From contig NC_063436.1 in assembly GCF_020379485.1 (NCBI RefSeq), positions 38,569,512-38,633,511 of the forward strand: 64,000 bases of DNA, in the 5' to 3' direction. The DNA comes from Brassica napus. Lineage: Eukaryota; Streptophyta; Magnoliopsida; Brassicales; Brassicaceae. A program made the position numbers and the translations under genes. Position 1 is the stretch's first letter, and every line of letters starts with the position of its first letter. Below, in pieces: positions 36,778 through 46,935 of this stretch. The notes beneath the pieces are model-generated. The model was not told the DNA's origin and made no database searches. It saw only the letters and a program-made list of their open reading frames with translations.

Positions 36778-37420
36778 TTTTTTTTTTTTTTATCTGAAGC
36801 TTTGTAAATTTCGTCGGCAACTAAAGGATTGGAAAGAGTATTTTAGGGTTCAAGCTTTGCTAAATCGATTCTTCTTCCTTCCAAGTAAAGGTATCTCTTC
36901 CCTGTCTTGTATTGATAAATTTCAGTATTTAATTAAGTTTGATGGAAGATTTCGATCATTTAAAAACAAAACCATTCACAAAATTGAAGATACTCTATTT
37001 GTGTTTGTCTTTAGATCTGACCAGTCTGGTCCTTCAATTATTCGTGTAGACTCTGATCATCCTATATGGTACTCCGTTCGACACTGGTAATATAATACTT
37101 TCTTCATTTTAGATCTTTAGAGTGTTGTCTTCGTAAGATAGGTGATACTGTTTCTAATCGTTTTGTTTCAAAACAGTTGTTGCAGAGGAGTGAATGTTAA
37201 GTGAATAAAGCAAATGAAACAGGCTTTAGCTACTTTGGAGCAGAACCTTTTTGTAAAAAAATGGCATAAGGAGGTGATTCAAACTGCCGAGGAGACCATT
37301 AAATAATTGACTCGAACAACATCAAGCCATTGTTTGCGGCACCGACCCATCAAAAACGATATGCAGCTGCGTAGAAAAGAATTCTCTAATTCACTGGCTC
37401 CTATTTCCAAGGTATGAAAC
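36778..37420 (+). pseudogene. Unidentified multi-exon gene fragment
   Basis: A plus frame open from about 36793 to 37090 contains RRQLKDWKEYFRVQALLNRF and ends SDHPIWYSVRHW. It is followed by a plausible donor (CACTG^GTAATA). After an acceptor-like TTTCAAAACAG at 37176, another frame reads IKQMKQALATLEQNLFVKKW then HKEVIQTAEETIK and a stop. The protein-like quality (few biased codons, amphipathic character) suggests a former exon pair. I cannot name the gene, and the second part has stops. A fragment of a host gene or of a transposon-captured gene are both possible. Confidence 0.35.
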
Positions 37421-39133
37421 GTACTAATAATAAATACTTAGAAAATCCTAAGTTAAAAATGCGTAGAGTACATAGATAAATCAAAAATTCAAATATACTG
37501 AAAAAGAAACGTAATCATTCAAACTGATAGCCCTTGTTCATTAAGATATAAATGGTCGCAAATGGTAATTTGATAGACTTGGTAGCCTTGTATAGCTTTT
37601 CTATCAAGAAATTAGATTTGTTGTGTCGCTCGCTGATTTTATGTGAACAGTATTCCTGCCAGAATATAGAGTGTTATTTCTATTACAGTTAATTATAGCA
37701 ACATCAAGCTATTCTTACAAATAAATTTCAAAATATAACATTCACTGTTCTCAGTGAAATTTAAATCATGAATGTCATCCCTTCTAGGAATATATAATGG
37801 ATGTGACGGCCATAAACAATCTGAATATCTGCATTAAGGCTTAAGCAGAGATTAGTTAGAACCATATAAATATCAACTTAAAACCCGTTCTCACAAGAGT
37901 TGATCAAATTGGGCTACCAAATCCTTCATAGTAAAAGGATGAATCATATCTCCCTGTTTAAAAAAGCACAACAAACTCACGAAACAGATAGCTATGGTGG
38001 TTATTAGGAATAAATAATAGAAACTTATAAAGGAATTGACTAAGACCATCTCAATAGTCTCCAGCTGCAAAATATTGTTTCCACAAACGAATAATCTTCA
38101 CCTTAATTCTTCAAATGGATTTGAAAGGTTTTAATTCGGAAATCTGAACGAAATTAGCCATCGATTATTCGGTGATATTGTTTTGGTTGCTAGGTTTCTT
38201 TGGCTTGGGTAGTTGTGATTCCTTTTGGCCGATATAATTTGTGTATATATACCCATTGATTTAATGAGAAGGTTTACGTTATGTCCAAGCATAATATACG
38301 CAATTTATGTTAGAGAGTAAATTTTGGCCAGTAGATTCAATCAAAACGATTTAGTTTGGAAACAAAGTTTGTCATTATTATAGCCTTCCTTTTTTGGTGC
38401 TATTCGAATGATTCAAATATATAGGAGAATAATTGCTTGATTCAGTTTACAAAGTTTTGTCATTAGTATTAGGCTATTAGCATTCCTTTTTGTGCTATTC
38501 GAATGATAGCATTAAACTACACACGTAATAGTAAGCTCATGAAATTGGTAAAACCTTTTTTTTTAACCATACTAAACCATGTTACATTTAACCGAGTTTC
38601 GCCATTGTAAATTGTAATGCATTGAACAACTAATATAAATTGTTGAAATAGTCGTTGATAGACATGTATATGTTTCTTATATACAATGGTGTATCTCTGG
38701 CATATGTTTCCCAACGGTTTTTAGTGGAATGTGTTATATAACACGTCCGGCCTCTAGACTTGTGAAAGAAACTTGCGGCTCGAACTTTGTAACGCACCTA
38801 TATAAAAAATATCTAGATTATGAAAAAATGGCTATGAAAATAGCTGAACATTAACTCTTAATATTCATTTTGTAGGTACATATGTATATGGGATTCACTG
38901 AAGAACCATTAGTTGACAATGGTGTTGGTGCATTCAGAAAAAGTTAACCGAATTGGTATATTCTAATAAATTGTTATTTTGTGAGAGTATAGAACAAACA
39001 AACATATGAAAAAAATTTGAATATCACCACAAAAGGAAGGATAATTAGTCGGACGAAGTTATTGTCATTTTGTATGAGTAATTAAGTGGGACGAAATTAT
39101 TTAGGCCAGTGGCATAACTTGTAATTTTTCTAG
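37421..39133. other. Spacer with short direct repeat, no gene
   Basis: Two related stretches (about 38340-38430 and 38440-38520) share TTTGTCATTA and GTGCTATTCGAATGAT. A minus frame of 65 codons at 38517-38714 has no recognisable feature. Confidence 0.45.
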
Positions 39134-39149
39134 TAATGAAAGGGTATTC
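39134..39149 (+). repeat. LINE target-site duplication, left copy
   Basis: TAATGAAAGGGTATTC, identical to 45530-45545. Confidence 0.95.
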
Positions 39150-39193
39150 TTTTTTTTTTTTTGAACACATAACTTCATTAAAGATGGATTGCC

Positions 39194-42100
39194 CTACTGA
39201 AGGTAGGGAATATTACATAATGCTGTTTTTGCTAGCAAATCAGCCGTGACATTAAAGTTCCTAGAGATAAAAGACATGGAGAAAACATCAAATTGCAAGG
39301 ATAGAGTATCGATGTCCCGGGCGATTCCGTAGAGCTCTACCGGTGGTGACTTCGACAAGATTGCTCTGACGAGCTGTTGGCAGTCTGAGTATACACAGAC
39401 TCTGGTAATTCCCAAGTCCAGGGCATGGGAGAGTGCTGAACGCATCGCAAGCGCTTCTCCAATCAAAGGTGATCGCGTGTGCTTGAAGGAAGAGGTTCCT
39501 TGGTGGCTATCATGTGGTATTGGGAACTCGAAGATCCATCCGCATCCTGTGGTTCCATCTGAGGCTCTCCAAGCTGCATCCGTGAAGCATGAGACACATT
39601 CACTTCGTGTGGTAACGATGTTTGGCCCTTGGCCAGTCAGCGTTAATGGCGGTGATATAGATGGTTGCGCTACCAGCCATTCTCTTGCGTTCTTGATGGC
39701 GCTTGAAACTACTTCAGTAGATGAGATCACTCTGTTTTCAAAGACCAATTTGTTCCTGGCTGTCCACAGTCCCCAGCAGATCCAAAGGAAGGCAGATGTG
39801 GTTACTCCGGTGGGTGGCAGGCAAACCAGCTTCATGCCAATAAGGATTGCGTCATTCAAGGAGTTTAAGCTGCTTGTATCAAATCTCTTTGTGAAAGGGG
39901 CATTCGTCCATGTTTCCTGGGCAAAGCGACAATGCAGAATCAGGTGTTCCGCTGTTTCTCTCTCTCCACATCTAGGGCAGCGGATGCTTGTTCCAAATCC
40001 TCTTTTCTCTAAATTTGCGCCAAGGGGGAGTGCTCCTTGACACAGTTTCCATGTGAACATTTTGATCTTTGGGATGCAAGGTGCGGGCCAAACTTTTTTT
40101 GCCCATTCCAACTCGAGTACCTGACTGTCGATGTCGAGAGTTGTTCGGTTTTTAACCGCTGAGATGTAGCCAGATTTTGCCGAGTAGTTTCCATCTCTGT
40201 TCAGTGGCCACACGAACCTATCCCTAGCTCCCATGGTGCTGGGTTTGATGCTCAATATCTTCTCTGCGAGCAGAGGGAAGAGACTCTCGACCCTTACGGC
40301 ATTCCATTCATTTGTTCCTCTACACAGTAGATCAGAGACCATAAGATCTTGGTCTACCTCCTTTGCCGGTCCAAATGGCGTCCCAAGAGAGTCATCTAGT
40401 ATCCATCGATCCGTCCAAACCCGCGTTGTACTTCCATCTCCAATAGCCTTTGTTATTTGTGTTGCGAGTAGGTCCCGGCCGAGCAGGAGACTCCTCCATC
40501 CATGTGAGCAAGAGGTCGTTGGGTTAACTGATAATAAACCTTCATTTTGGCAATATTTCCCCACAAGCACTCTAGCTAGAAGGCAGTCTGGGTTGGTTAA
40601 TACCCGCCAAGCTTGCTTAGCCAGTAGGGCGGTATTGAACAGCTGGATATCTCTAATGCCCAGCCCGCCCATCAGTTTTGGTAGAGTCAGTTTGCTCCAG
40701 GCGATCCAGCAGATTTTCCTCTTATCCTCCGCATTGTCCCACCAAAATCTGGTCAGAGCCGATTGTATTCTTTTGCATAGGCTCTGAGGGAGCTGGAAAC
40801 ACGACATCGCGTGAGTTGGTATGGGCGAGAGGACGGACTTGAGCATCACCAGTTTGCCAGCCGATGATAGCATCCTAGAGGACCAGCTGTTGGCTTTGAC
40901 ACGGATACGGTCAACTATAGAAGTGAATAGATCTCTCTTTCTCCGGCCAAAGTGTTCCGGGAGCCCGAGATATTTACCAACACCACCTTCCTTGACAATC
41001 CCAAGGTGAGACTTGACACGGGAGCGTGTCTCCTGAGGAGTTTTTGCCGAGAAGGAGATAGATGATTTATTGGTATTTATCTTTTGCCCCGATGCTTGTT
41101 CGTAGCTGTGGAGAATGTGCATGAGGGACGAACAGCTATCATGGTCCGACTTTAGGAAGAACATCGTGTCGTCCGCAAATAGGAGGTGGTTGATCCTCGG
41201 ACCTCTCCTTGCTGCTCTGATACCCGCTAGATGTCCACTCAATTGTGCTTGTTTACATAAACCTGAAAGCACTTCCCCGCATAGAATGAAGATGTAAGGA
41301 GATAGCGGGTCTCCTTGTCGGATTCCTCTTGTCGGAATGACCTTGCCTTGTGCTTCATCATTGATGAGAAAGGAGTAAGACACTGAAGTAATACAGTGAA
41401 GTATCCAGTCTGTCAAGGTCTTGGAGAAACCCATCCTCGTAAGCACTTTGCGGATGAAATCCCATTCCAACCGATCATAAGCCTTGCTCATATCGGTCTT
41501 CACTGCCATGGTGCAGGCTTTGACAGCTTGGGAGTGTTTTAGGAAGTGGAGTAGCTCATGGGTGATAAGGATGTTATCCGAGATAGCTCTTCCCGGTACG
41601 AACGCCGATTGATTCTCCGATATGATTCGGTGCAGTAGGGGTTTCAGCCTCAGCGTTAAGATCTTGGAGATGATCTTATAGGTGACGTTGCAGAGCGCGA
41701 TCGGACGGTAGTCTGAAACCAGCTTCGGACTCGGTATCTTTGGAATCAAGCGAATATGGGTTTCGTTTGTAGCTGTGGAGAATGTCCCGGTAGAAAAGAA
41801 GGCGCCTATCTCTTTGGTGATGGCCGGGGCAACTATGTCCCAGTTGGCTTGAAAGAAACTAGCCGAGAAGCCGTCGGGGCCTGGTGCTTTGTCCGGATGA
41901 ATGGCAAAGAGGGCTTTTTTGATCTCAGCCTCTGTCGGTATCGATGTAAGCCAGTCATTCTCCTCTAGAGAAATGCACGGTTGAATGGCCCTTGCAATCG
42001 TTCCATCTACCTCTGTCTCGTCTAGTTCCGAAGTTCCAGAAGTGAACATTTGTTGATAGTAGGATGCAATTTCCTGAGTGATCTGATCTTCTTCGAAGAG

Positions 42101-43219
42101 GACCTTCCCGGAGCTATCCTCAAGCACAGATATACGGTTGCGCGCTGTTCTCCCTTTCGCTACTGCGTGGAAATAACCTGTGTTTTTATCACCAGCAACC
42201 AACCACATGAGACGACTTCTTTGCCTCCAAAACTCTTCCTCTGCTCTGTACGCAGCCAGGAGCTCACTGTTTAGTCTTGCTATTTCTACATCACAGCCCA
42301 TGGGATCCGACATTGTCAAGTTGATCTCTGTCTTGAGTTTCTCAATAGTTAGCTTGCTGTTCTTTGCTTGTTGTCTACTCCACTCAGAGATTGCTCTCCT
42401 ACACGCAGCCAGTCTGTGTCCCACTGAAGCGTCACGGTTTGATTCCCAGGCTTCCATGATAAGCTGCTTAACCTCTGGGTTATCTTTCAATCTCCTATCG
42501 TATCGAAACATAGATGCTTTCTTCTTACGCTTTGTATCGAAGAAAGAGATTAAGGGGCGATGATCCGAGCCCTGGAACTCCATATAATGGCATCTCCCCG
42601 CAGGGAACATATCAGACCAGCTAGAGTTACTCATAGCTCGATCCAACCTGCAATATACCAGATGGGAGCATCTCCGTCCCCTCCATGAGAGAAAGTTGCC
42701 CGAGTGTTTAAGGTCAAAGAGATCATGCTGCGCCAGGAAGTTACGAAAGGTGCTGAATGATCCTTCTGCGCGTAGAGGGCCTCCTGATTTTTCTCCATTG
42801 TCCAGAATCTCGTTCAGATCGCCAGTTATAAACCATGGCGAGGCTCGTCCTGCGAAGGTTTGAGTGAGATTTTCCCACACTGCGTACCTAATGTTAGCCT
42901 CAGGTTCTCCATAAATAAACGATGCATGGAAAGATAGTTCCTTGTAGGTTACGATAGTATCAATGATGTTTTTGTTGGACGCTGCTATCTGTATCCTGAT
43001 TTCCTTCTTCCATAGGAGAATCATCCCTCCACTACCCGGTCGGTTAGGAGAAACAATAAAATGAGATTCATAGCTTAGATCTTTTAACTTTTCAAGCACA
43101 AACGCATCATCATTCTTTGTTTCCATGAGGAATAGAATATCGGGAGATTGTTTCTTGTCTATCTCCCTAATCCGCTGGACTGTTATAGGATTCCCCAACC
43201 CACAACAGTTCCAGCTCAC
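39194..43219 (-). CDS. LINE ORF2: endonuclease, reverse transcriptase, RNase H
   Basis: About 1341 codons. The product nicks target DNA and reverse-transcribes the element RNA at the nick. Domains in order: an AP-type endonuclease at about 1-225 (opening SWNCCGLGN, GDLNEIL at 133-139, SDHRPL at 218-223); reverse transcriptase at about 490-740 (KTDMSKAYDR with Asp576, GIRQGDPLSP at 632-641, FADD at 681-684); a zf-RVT zinc-binding region at about 1020-1110 (CPRCGERETAEHLILHC); and an RVT_3-type RNase H from about 1211, with Asp1214, Glu1255, Asp1279 and Asp1327. There are no internal stops. The frame opens with GTG, not ATG, five bases after the ORF1 stop; it is also open upstream into ORF1 without an ATG. 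The first internal ATG is codon 32. Translation therefore probably depends on ORF1, by reinitiation or frameshifting. Confidence 0.95.
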   Translation of the reverse strand: MSWNCCGLGNPITVQRIREIDKKQSPDILFLMETKNDDAFVLEKLKDLSYESHFIVSPNRPGSGGMILLWKKEIRIQIAASNKNIIDTIVTYKELSFHASFIYGEPEANIRYAVWENLTQTFAGRASPWFITGDLNEILDNGEKSGGPLRAEGSFSTFRNFLAQHDLFDLKHSGNFLSWRGRRCSHLVYCRLDRAMSNSSWSDMFPAGRCHYMEFQGSDHRPLISFFDTKRKKKASMFRYDRRLKDNPEVKQLIMEAWESNRDASVGHRLAACRRAISEWSRQQAKNSKLTIEKLKTEINLTMSDPMGCDVEIARLNSELLAAYRAEEEFWRQRSRLMWLVAGDKNTGYFHAVAKGRTARNRISVLEDSSGKVLFEEDQITQEIASYYQQMFTSGTSELDETEVDGTIARAIQPCISLEENDWLTSIPTEAEIKKALFAIHPDKAPGPDGFSASFFQANWDIVAPAITKEIGAFFSTGTFSTATNETHIRLIPKIPSPKLVSDYRPIALCNVTYKIISKILTLRLKPLLHRIISENQSAFVPGRAISDNILITHELLHFLKHSQAVKACTMAVKTDMSKAYDRLEWDFIRKVLTRMGFSKTLTDWILHCITSVSYSFLINDEAQGKVIPTRGIRQGDPLSPYIFILCGEVLSGLCKQAQLSGHLAGIRAARRGPRINHLLFADDTMFFLKSDHDSCSSLMHILHSYEQASGQKINTNKSSISFSAKTPQETRSRVKSHLGIVKEGGVGKYLGLPEHFGRRKRDLFTSIVDRIRVKANSWSSRMLSSAGKLVMLKSVLSPIPTHAMSCFQLPQSLCKRIQSALTRFWWDNAEDKRKICWIAWSKLTLPKLMGGLGIRDIQLFNTALLAKQAWRVLTNPDCLLARVLVGKYCQNEGLLSVNPTTSCSHGWRSLLLGRDLLATQITKAIGDGSTTRVWTDRWILDDSLGTPFGPAKEVDQDLMVSDLLCRGTNEWNAVRVESLFPLLAEKILSIKPSTMGARDRFVWPLNRDGNYSAKSGYISAVKNRTTLDIDSQVLELEWAKKVWPAPCIPKIKMFTWKLCQGALPLGANLEKRGFGTSIRCPRCGERETAEHLILHCRFAQETWTNAPFTKRFDTSSLNSLNDAILIGMKLVCLPPTGVTTSAFLWICWGLWTARNKLVFENRVISSTEVVSSAIKNAREWLVAQPSISPPLTLTGQGPNIVTTRSECVSCFTDAAWRASDGTTGCGWIFEFPIPHDSHQGTSSFKHTRSPLIGEALAMRSALSHALDLGITRVCVYSDCQQLVRAILSKSPPVELYGIARDIDTLSLQFDVFSMSFISRNFNVTADLLAKTALCNIPYLQ

Positions 43220-43224
43220 TACAG

Positions 43225-44997
43225 CTAAGGAAGAGGCCGTTCTTGTCGGTGAAAATCCACCGACTCTACAGCCGTAGGAGGGATATCTGCGGGAGGAGGC
43301 AAGGGGGGCAGCGGCGCTGTCTGCTGGTTTGCTTGTGATCTCCTAGGTGCTGCAGGACGTCGTGTCTTTCTTCCTTTACGTGGCGTATCTGATGTTCCGG
43401 GGGAAGCTTGTACTGTTGATGCGTTTCTTTTGCGAGAGCTGGATCCTACGTAAGTCTTAGGGCTTATGCGCAGGTCTCTTTGTGCTGCCGGTCTACCTCG
43501 TTTCCTTCCGGTTGTAGTTGCCCGAAGTGGTTGATTCTCTTGGGGGGGTGCTGTTACTTCAGGAAGTACATTAGGTTCCAAGGCCTGATGGATCAGAATC
43601 GCTTGGTTTTGAGCAGCTGCCTGCACAATGCTTCTGGCTGTTTCCTCCATAAGTCCACGCTCATCACTTTGCTGTACTCTTTGTTTACGTGCCGCACTCT
43701 CAGTGGGATCAGCACAATTTATGTATTGTAGAGTGACTTCTCGCAGTTCTTCCATCACCTCTTCAGTCGATGGAATCGGTGGTAGTGGGGGAAAATCATG
43801 AGATGCCAGATTTCTACTTACCGGCAAGCTGTTGTCTCGCACCACGGGTGGGGGAGTATTTATATTATCCTCTTGGTCATTTCCTGGCATGGATCTAGTT
43901 CTCCAAAGTTGCTGTTGTTTCTCCTTGGGGGATATTTTAGATGCCTCCTCTCTAGGACTGCGCTCGATACCGGTTTGATTGGTACGATTCTCTCTTCTGG
44001 TTGAGTAGGAGGGGGAGTTGCCATAGTGGGAACTATGCGGGTGATAGGGTTGATGCTGTTTCTCCCGTACCAGTCCTTCCTCTTGGGAGGGCAATCTAGG
44101 AGTTATCTTGTTCCTGAGTCCAGCTGTGGTTATGTCAGTAGCCACCCGTTGTCCAAAAGGTCTCCCATGGCGATCCAGGCGCTGGTGGAAAGGTTCCCTC
44201 ACCGGCCCCAGTATTCTGTCTGGGACCTGGGTATATGTGTCCTGTGTTGGTTGTCCTCGTGGAGTTGGTCCTCTAACGCTTCTTGTTGTCTCCTGAGCTC
44301 GGGGAATCTCAGTTTCACCTAGCAGTGGGATGTCGTCTCTGTCAGGGCAGTGAGAGCGCAGGTGGGTAAGTCTGTTACAGAAGCTACAGTGGTTTCCGAG
44401 ATTCTCATAGTCGAATGTGATCAAGGTTTCATCTCCAGAGGGGAGTTCGAGTATGGACTCTTTGATGATCGGTTGTAGTCCCTCTAGCAGAACTCGTACT
44501 CGTGCCGAAGTTTTGGTGAGTTGATAGTTGTCAAGTTCTCCAAGTTCTATTCCGATGTTGCGGATTATCTTTTCGTGCCAAAAGTGGAGCGGGATCCCTC
44601 TGATGTTTATCCAAAACGGGATGAGAGATGGGAATGTCGGGGATATGATGGGTTCCCATCTTTGTATAATGATCATCCATCGCCCAACTTGATAGGGTCT
44701 TTCGTGTAGTACCCTGCGCAACTCTGTTTCCTCATCGAAACGGAACTGGAAACAGTTATTTCCCAGTTCTGAGCCAGTAACCCGGCCCTGTAGGTTCCAT
44801 TTCTTGGGTAAGAAGGATAGTACCGAGACCATGTTTTGCTCCCTAGGGTTTGTGAGGCGTCCTATCAACGTGAGGCCATTTTCTCGAATAAGTTCTGCCG
44901 GGTCGAACTCCGGGTCGCTTATTCTGATTCGGCGTAGCTCCGGTTGTGTGGTTGCCATTCCTTTGCCTTTCTCCGCTGTCGTGAAGCGTCTTGCCAT
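43225..44997 (-). CDS. LINE ORF1: DUF4283 and zinc-knuckle RNA-binding protein
   Basis: 590 codons from a clear ATG. It is the presumed nucleic-acid-binding partner that packages LINE RNA. A DUF4283 domain covers about residues 35-175 (from NGLTLIGRL through WINIRGIPLHFW). A CX2CX4HX4C zinc knuckle follows at 204-217 (CSFCNRLTHLRSHC). The C-terminal half is disordered, rich in Arg, Pro, Gln and Ser, with an AT-hook-like GRKRGRPAA near 505 and a Pro-rich PLPPLPPP tail. It is intact in full. The stop (TAG) is five bases before the first codon of the ORF2 homology. The length is usual for plant L1 ORF1. Confidence 0.93.
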   Translation of the reverse strand: MARRFTTAEKGKGMATTQPELRRIRISDPEFDPAELIRENGLTLIGRLTNPREQNMVSVLSFLPKKWNLQGRVTGSELGNNCFQFRFDEETELRRVLHERPYQVGRWMIIIQRWEPIISPTFPSLIPFWINIRGIPLHFWHEKIIRNIGIELGELDNYQLTKTSARVRVLLEGLQPIIKESILELPSGDETLITFDYENLGNHCSFCNRLTHLRSHCPDRDDIPLLGETEIPRAQETTRSVRGPTPRGQPTQDTYTQVPDRILGPVREPFHQRLDRHGRPFGQRVATDITTAGLRNKITPRLPSQEEGLVREKQHQPYHPHSSHYGNSPSYSTRRENRTNQTGIERSPREEASKISPKEKQQQLWRTRSMPGNDQEDNINTPPPVVRDNSLPVSRNLASHDFPPLPPIPSTEEVMEELREVTLQYINCADPTESAARKQRVQQSDERGLMEETARSIVQAAAQNQAILIHQALEPNVLPEVTAPPQENQPLRATTTGRKRGRPAAQRDLRISPKTYVGSSSRKRNASTVQASPGTSDTPRKGRKTRRPAAPRRSQANQQTAPLPPLPPPADIPPTAVESVDFHRQERPLP

Positions 44998-45529
44998 TTG
45001 TTGTTGCCGTTCAGTATAGATAGTGACTAATAAGGAGTTTGGTACGGATTGATTGAGTAGACAGTAGGAGAGTAGTCCGCCGCCGTGGAGTAGTGTGCAC
45101 AGAGAACCAGCCGTCGGAGGAGTTCTAGTCGACCCCGAGGTTTCCTGCGTATCTTAAGTGGGAGGTATCACGGTCTTGTCCTTCCAGAACTTTTCCATTA
45201 TGTTCGGAGAAGGCGGAGGGGTGTCGACTGTTGGTTCTTTTGGTCGGAGTAGACTCGTCAGCCGGTGAGTCGGAAATTTATTGCCCGTTGGATAAAGCGA
45301 GGTTTTTGTCTTGGACCGGTGGGGTTTTCCTAAACTGGGTAGCTTTTTGAAAAGAGGTGGGAAAAGGACGATGACCAGTAGCTCAGATTGGAAAGTCAAC
45401 TTCCAAGCCACCAAACAAACCCACGGTTAAAGACTCTTCTTGATTATCGTGTCTGAGAGAGAAAAATGACTTGGCTTTTTAAGTATATTAGTCACGTTAA
45501 TCTTTCTATCTTATCTTCTTTTTTTTTAC
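44998..45529 (-). promoter_or_regulatory. LINE 5' region, presumed internal promoter
   Basis: About 530 bases between the target duplication and ORF1. In L1 elements this region holds the internal promoter; no specific box is recognisable here. An 86-codon minus frame (45154-45414) is open in it but resembles nothing. Confidence 0.5.
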
Positions 45530-45545
45530 TAATGAAAGGGTATTC
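45530..45545 (+). repeat. LINE target-site duplication, right copy
   Basis: TAATGAAAGGGTATTC, identical to 39134-39149. Confidence 0.95.
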
Positions 45546-45657
45546 AAATAACTTGGTTGAGAAGGATTGTGAGCTTGACACATGTGCAAAATGGCAGTGT
45601 TGTAATTAAAATACAAAACAAAGGTTATTTTCTTAAAATGCTTCTCAATTAATAAGA

Positions 45658-45662
<5 letters not shown>

Positions 45663-45716
<54 letters not shown>
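45663..45716. repeat. (TA)n microsatellite
   Basis: About 27 AT units without interruption. Confidence 0.97.
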
Positions 45717-45718
<2 letters not shown>

Positions 45719-45834
45719 TATATCATATAATCTGTTTATTGGCTTCAATCCTCCTATATATTAATTGAGAAGTTACTTTAGTGATTCTTGCTTATATGTC
45801 ATTCATACAAGAGCTCTCCATTTAATTCTTTTAA

Positions 45835-46460
45835 TTTGATTGGTTGACAATTTTTTTTATTTTTGATTTATTAATTCAGTTCTAAAAAAAAAATCAAGAA
45901 CAATCTTACATCAATATCCAAACAAATCATACTTAACAGTAATGGTTTTCACAAATATGTGTTTAAGAAACTATGTCATCAGTGCTTGGTTTTCCTATAT
46001 TTTAATGTTTCCAATTTTATCTAATTAGCATTGTAACTTTGGTAAGTTATAAAAAAATAAATAGATATTATACTGTACATTTATTCATATGTTATTAAGA
46101 ATTTGAGTTAAATTTATAGTGAATAATATTTTGATTAAAGATTTGGATTGTGTTTTGTTTATATTACTAAATTTTTATATTAAAATATCAAAATTTATAT
46201 CTCATAGGGTAACATATATTTTTCTTAAAAATAAATTGGATTGGTTAATGTTTTTTTTTAACTTGATTTATTTAATTCATTTTAAAAATCTAAATTCAAA
46301 TACAAACTTACACCAATAGAAAAACATATCATACTTAACAATAATGGCTATCACAATTATGTATTTAAGAAATTTGTGTCAACAATGCTCGATTGCTCTC
46401 TATTTTAATGTTTCCAGTTATATCTAATTAGTATTGTAAGTTTTTAGTAAAGTATAAAAA
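45835..46460 (+). repeat. About 400-bp diverged direct repeat
   Basis: Blocks such as AAATCATACTTAACAGTAATGG (45925) and ATATCATACTTAACAATAATGG (46327), and 'attttaatgtttcca..ttatctaatta' (46000 and 46403), recur at a distance of about 402 bases. The whole is AT-rich with no coding. Confidence 0.75.
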
Positions 46461-46926
46461 GAATTAGATTAAAGAATTCCAAATAATATTAATATACTAA
46501 TTAATTTTTGAATAAATATTGAAACATAATTTGTATCAACATATATTTTATTTGTATAAGAGAGATTTAAAAACAAATTCCCTTGCATATTATATCTTAC
46601 TATATAAAGTTTGGTTTTTCAAAGTTGTTAATTAACATGATCGCGACACATGATAATTATATATTTTAAGATTCTGACATGTGTTAATATATCTCATAAT
46701 TAAAAATATATATAATAAGATACTAACAAACACAAATTTTATTAAAAAAGTAATTATAAATATTATTTAATCGTAATTTTCCTTTTTTAAATCCTAATCA
46801 AAAGATTATTGCAAAAGATTATTTGATAATAACTTTTCTTCTAATATTGTGACATGCGTTTAATATATAATGATTAAAAAATATATATAATAAGATAATT
46901 AAAAGGAATTTTGAAAAAAAATACTT
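46461..46926. other. AT-rich repeat-derived spacer
   Basis: The block from about 46615 (GGTTTTTCAAAGTTGTTAATTAACAT..CGACACATG..) recurs, diverged, at about 48258, on the other side of the MULE-like element. No gene. Confidence 0.55.
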
Positions 46927-46935
46927 TTAAAATTA
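46927..46935 (+). repeat. 9-bp target-site duplication, left copy
   Basis: TTAAAATTA, identical to 48092-48100; 9 bp is the hallmark length for Mutator-like elements. Confidence 0.85.

Larger units (their letters stand above)
39150..45529 (-). mobile_element. Full-looking L1-type LINE retrotransposon
   Basis: A 6.38-kb element bounded by an exact 16-bp target duplication. On the minus strand the order is a 5' region of about 530 bases (45529-44998), ORF1, ORF2, a very short 3' UTR (39193-39163) and a 13-base poly(A) tail (poly-T at 39150-39162). Both ORFs are open throughout and all catalytic motifs are present, so the copy could be active or was recently so. The neighbouring DNA is AT-rich with no genes. 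The length and two-ORF layout are usual for plant L1 elements. Whether the 5' end is complete is not certain, because plant L1 5' ends have no conserved signature. Confidence 0.95.

Noticed and set aside
39477..44322. Plus-strand frames of up to 187 codons inside the LINE
   Set aside because: They are antisense to ORF1 and ORF2, whose domain motifs are unambiguous.
45745..45800. A second Helitron 5' end (TCCTCCTATATATTAATTGAG)
   Set aside because: It resembles Helitron starts, but I could find no matching hairpin plus CTRR end downstream at a sensible distance, so it is not listed as a feature.
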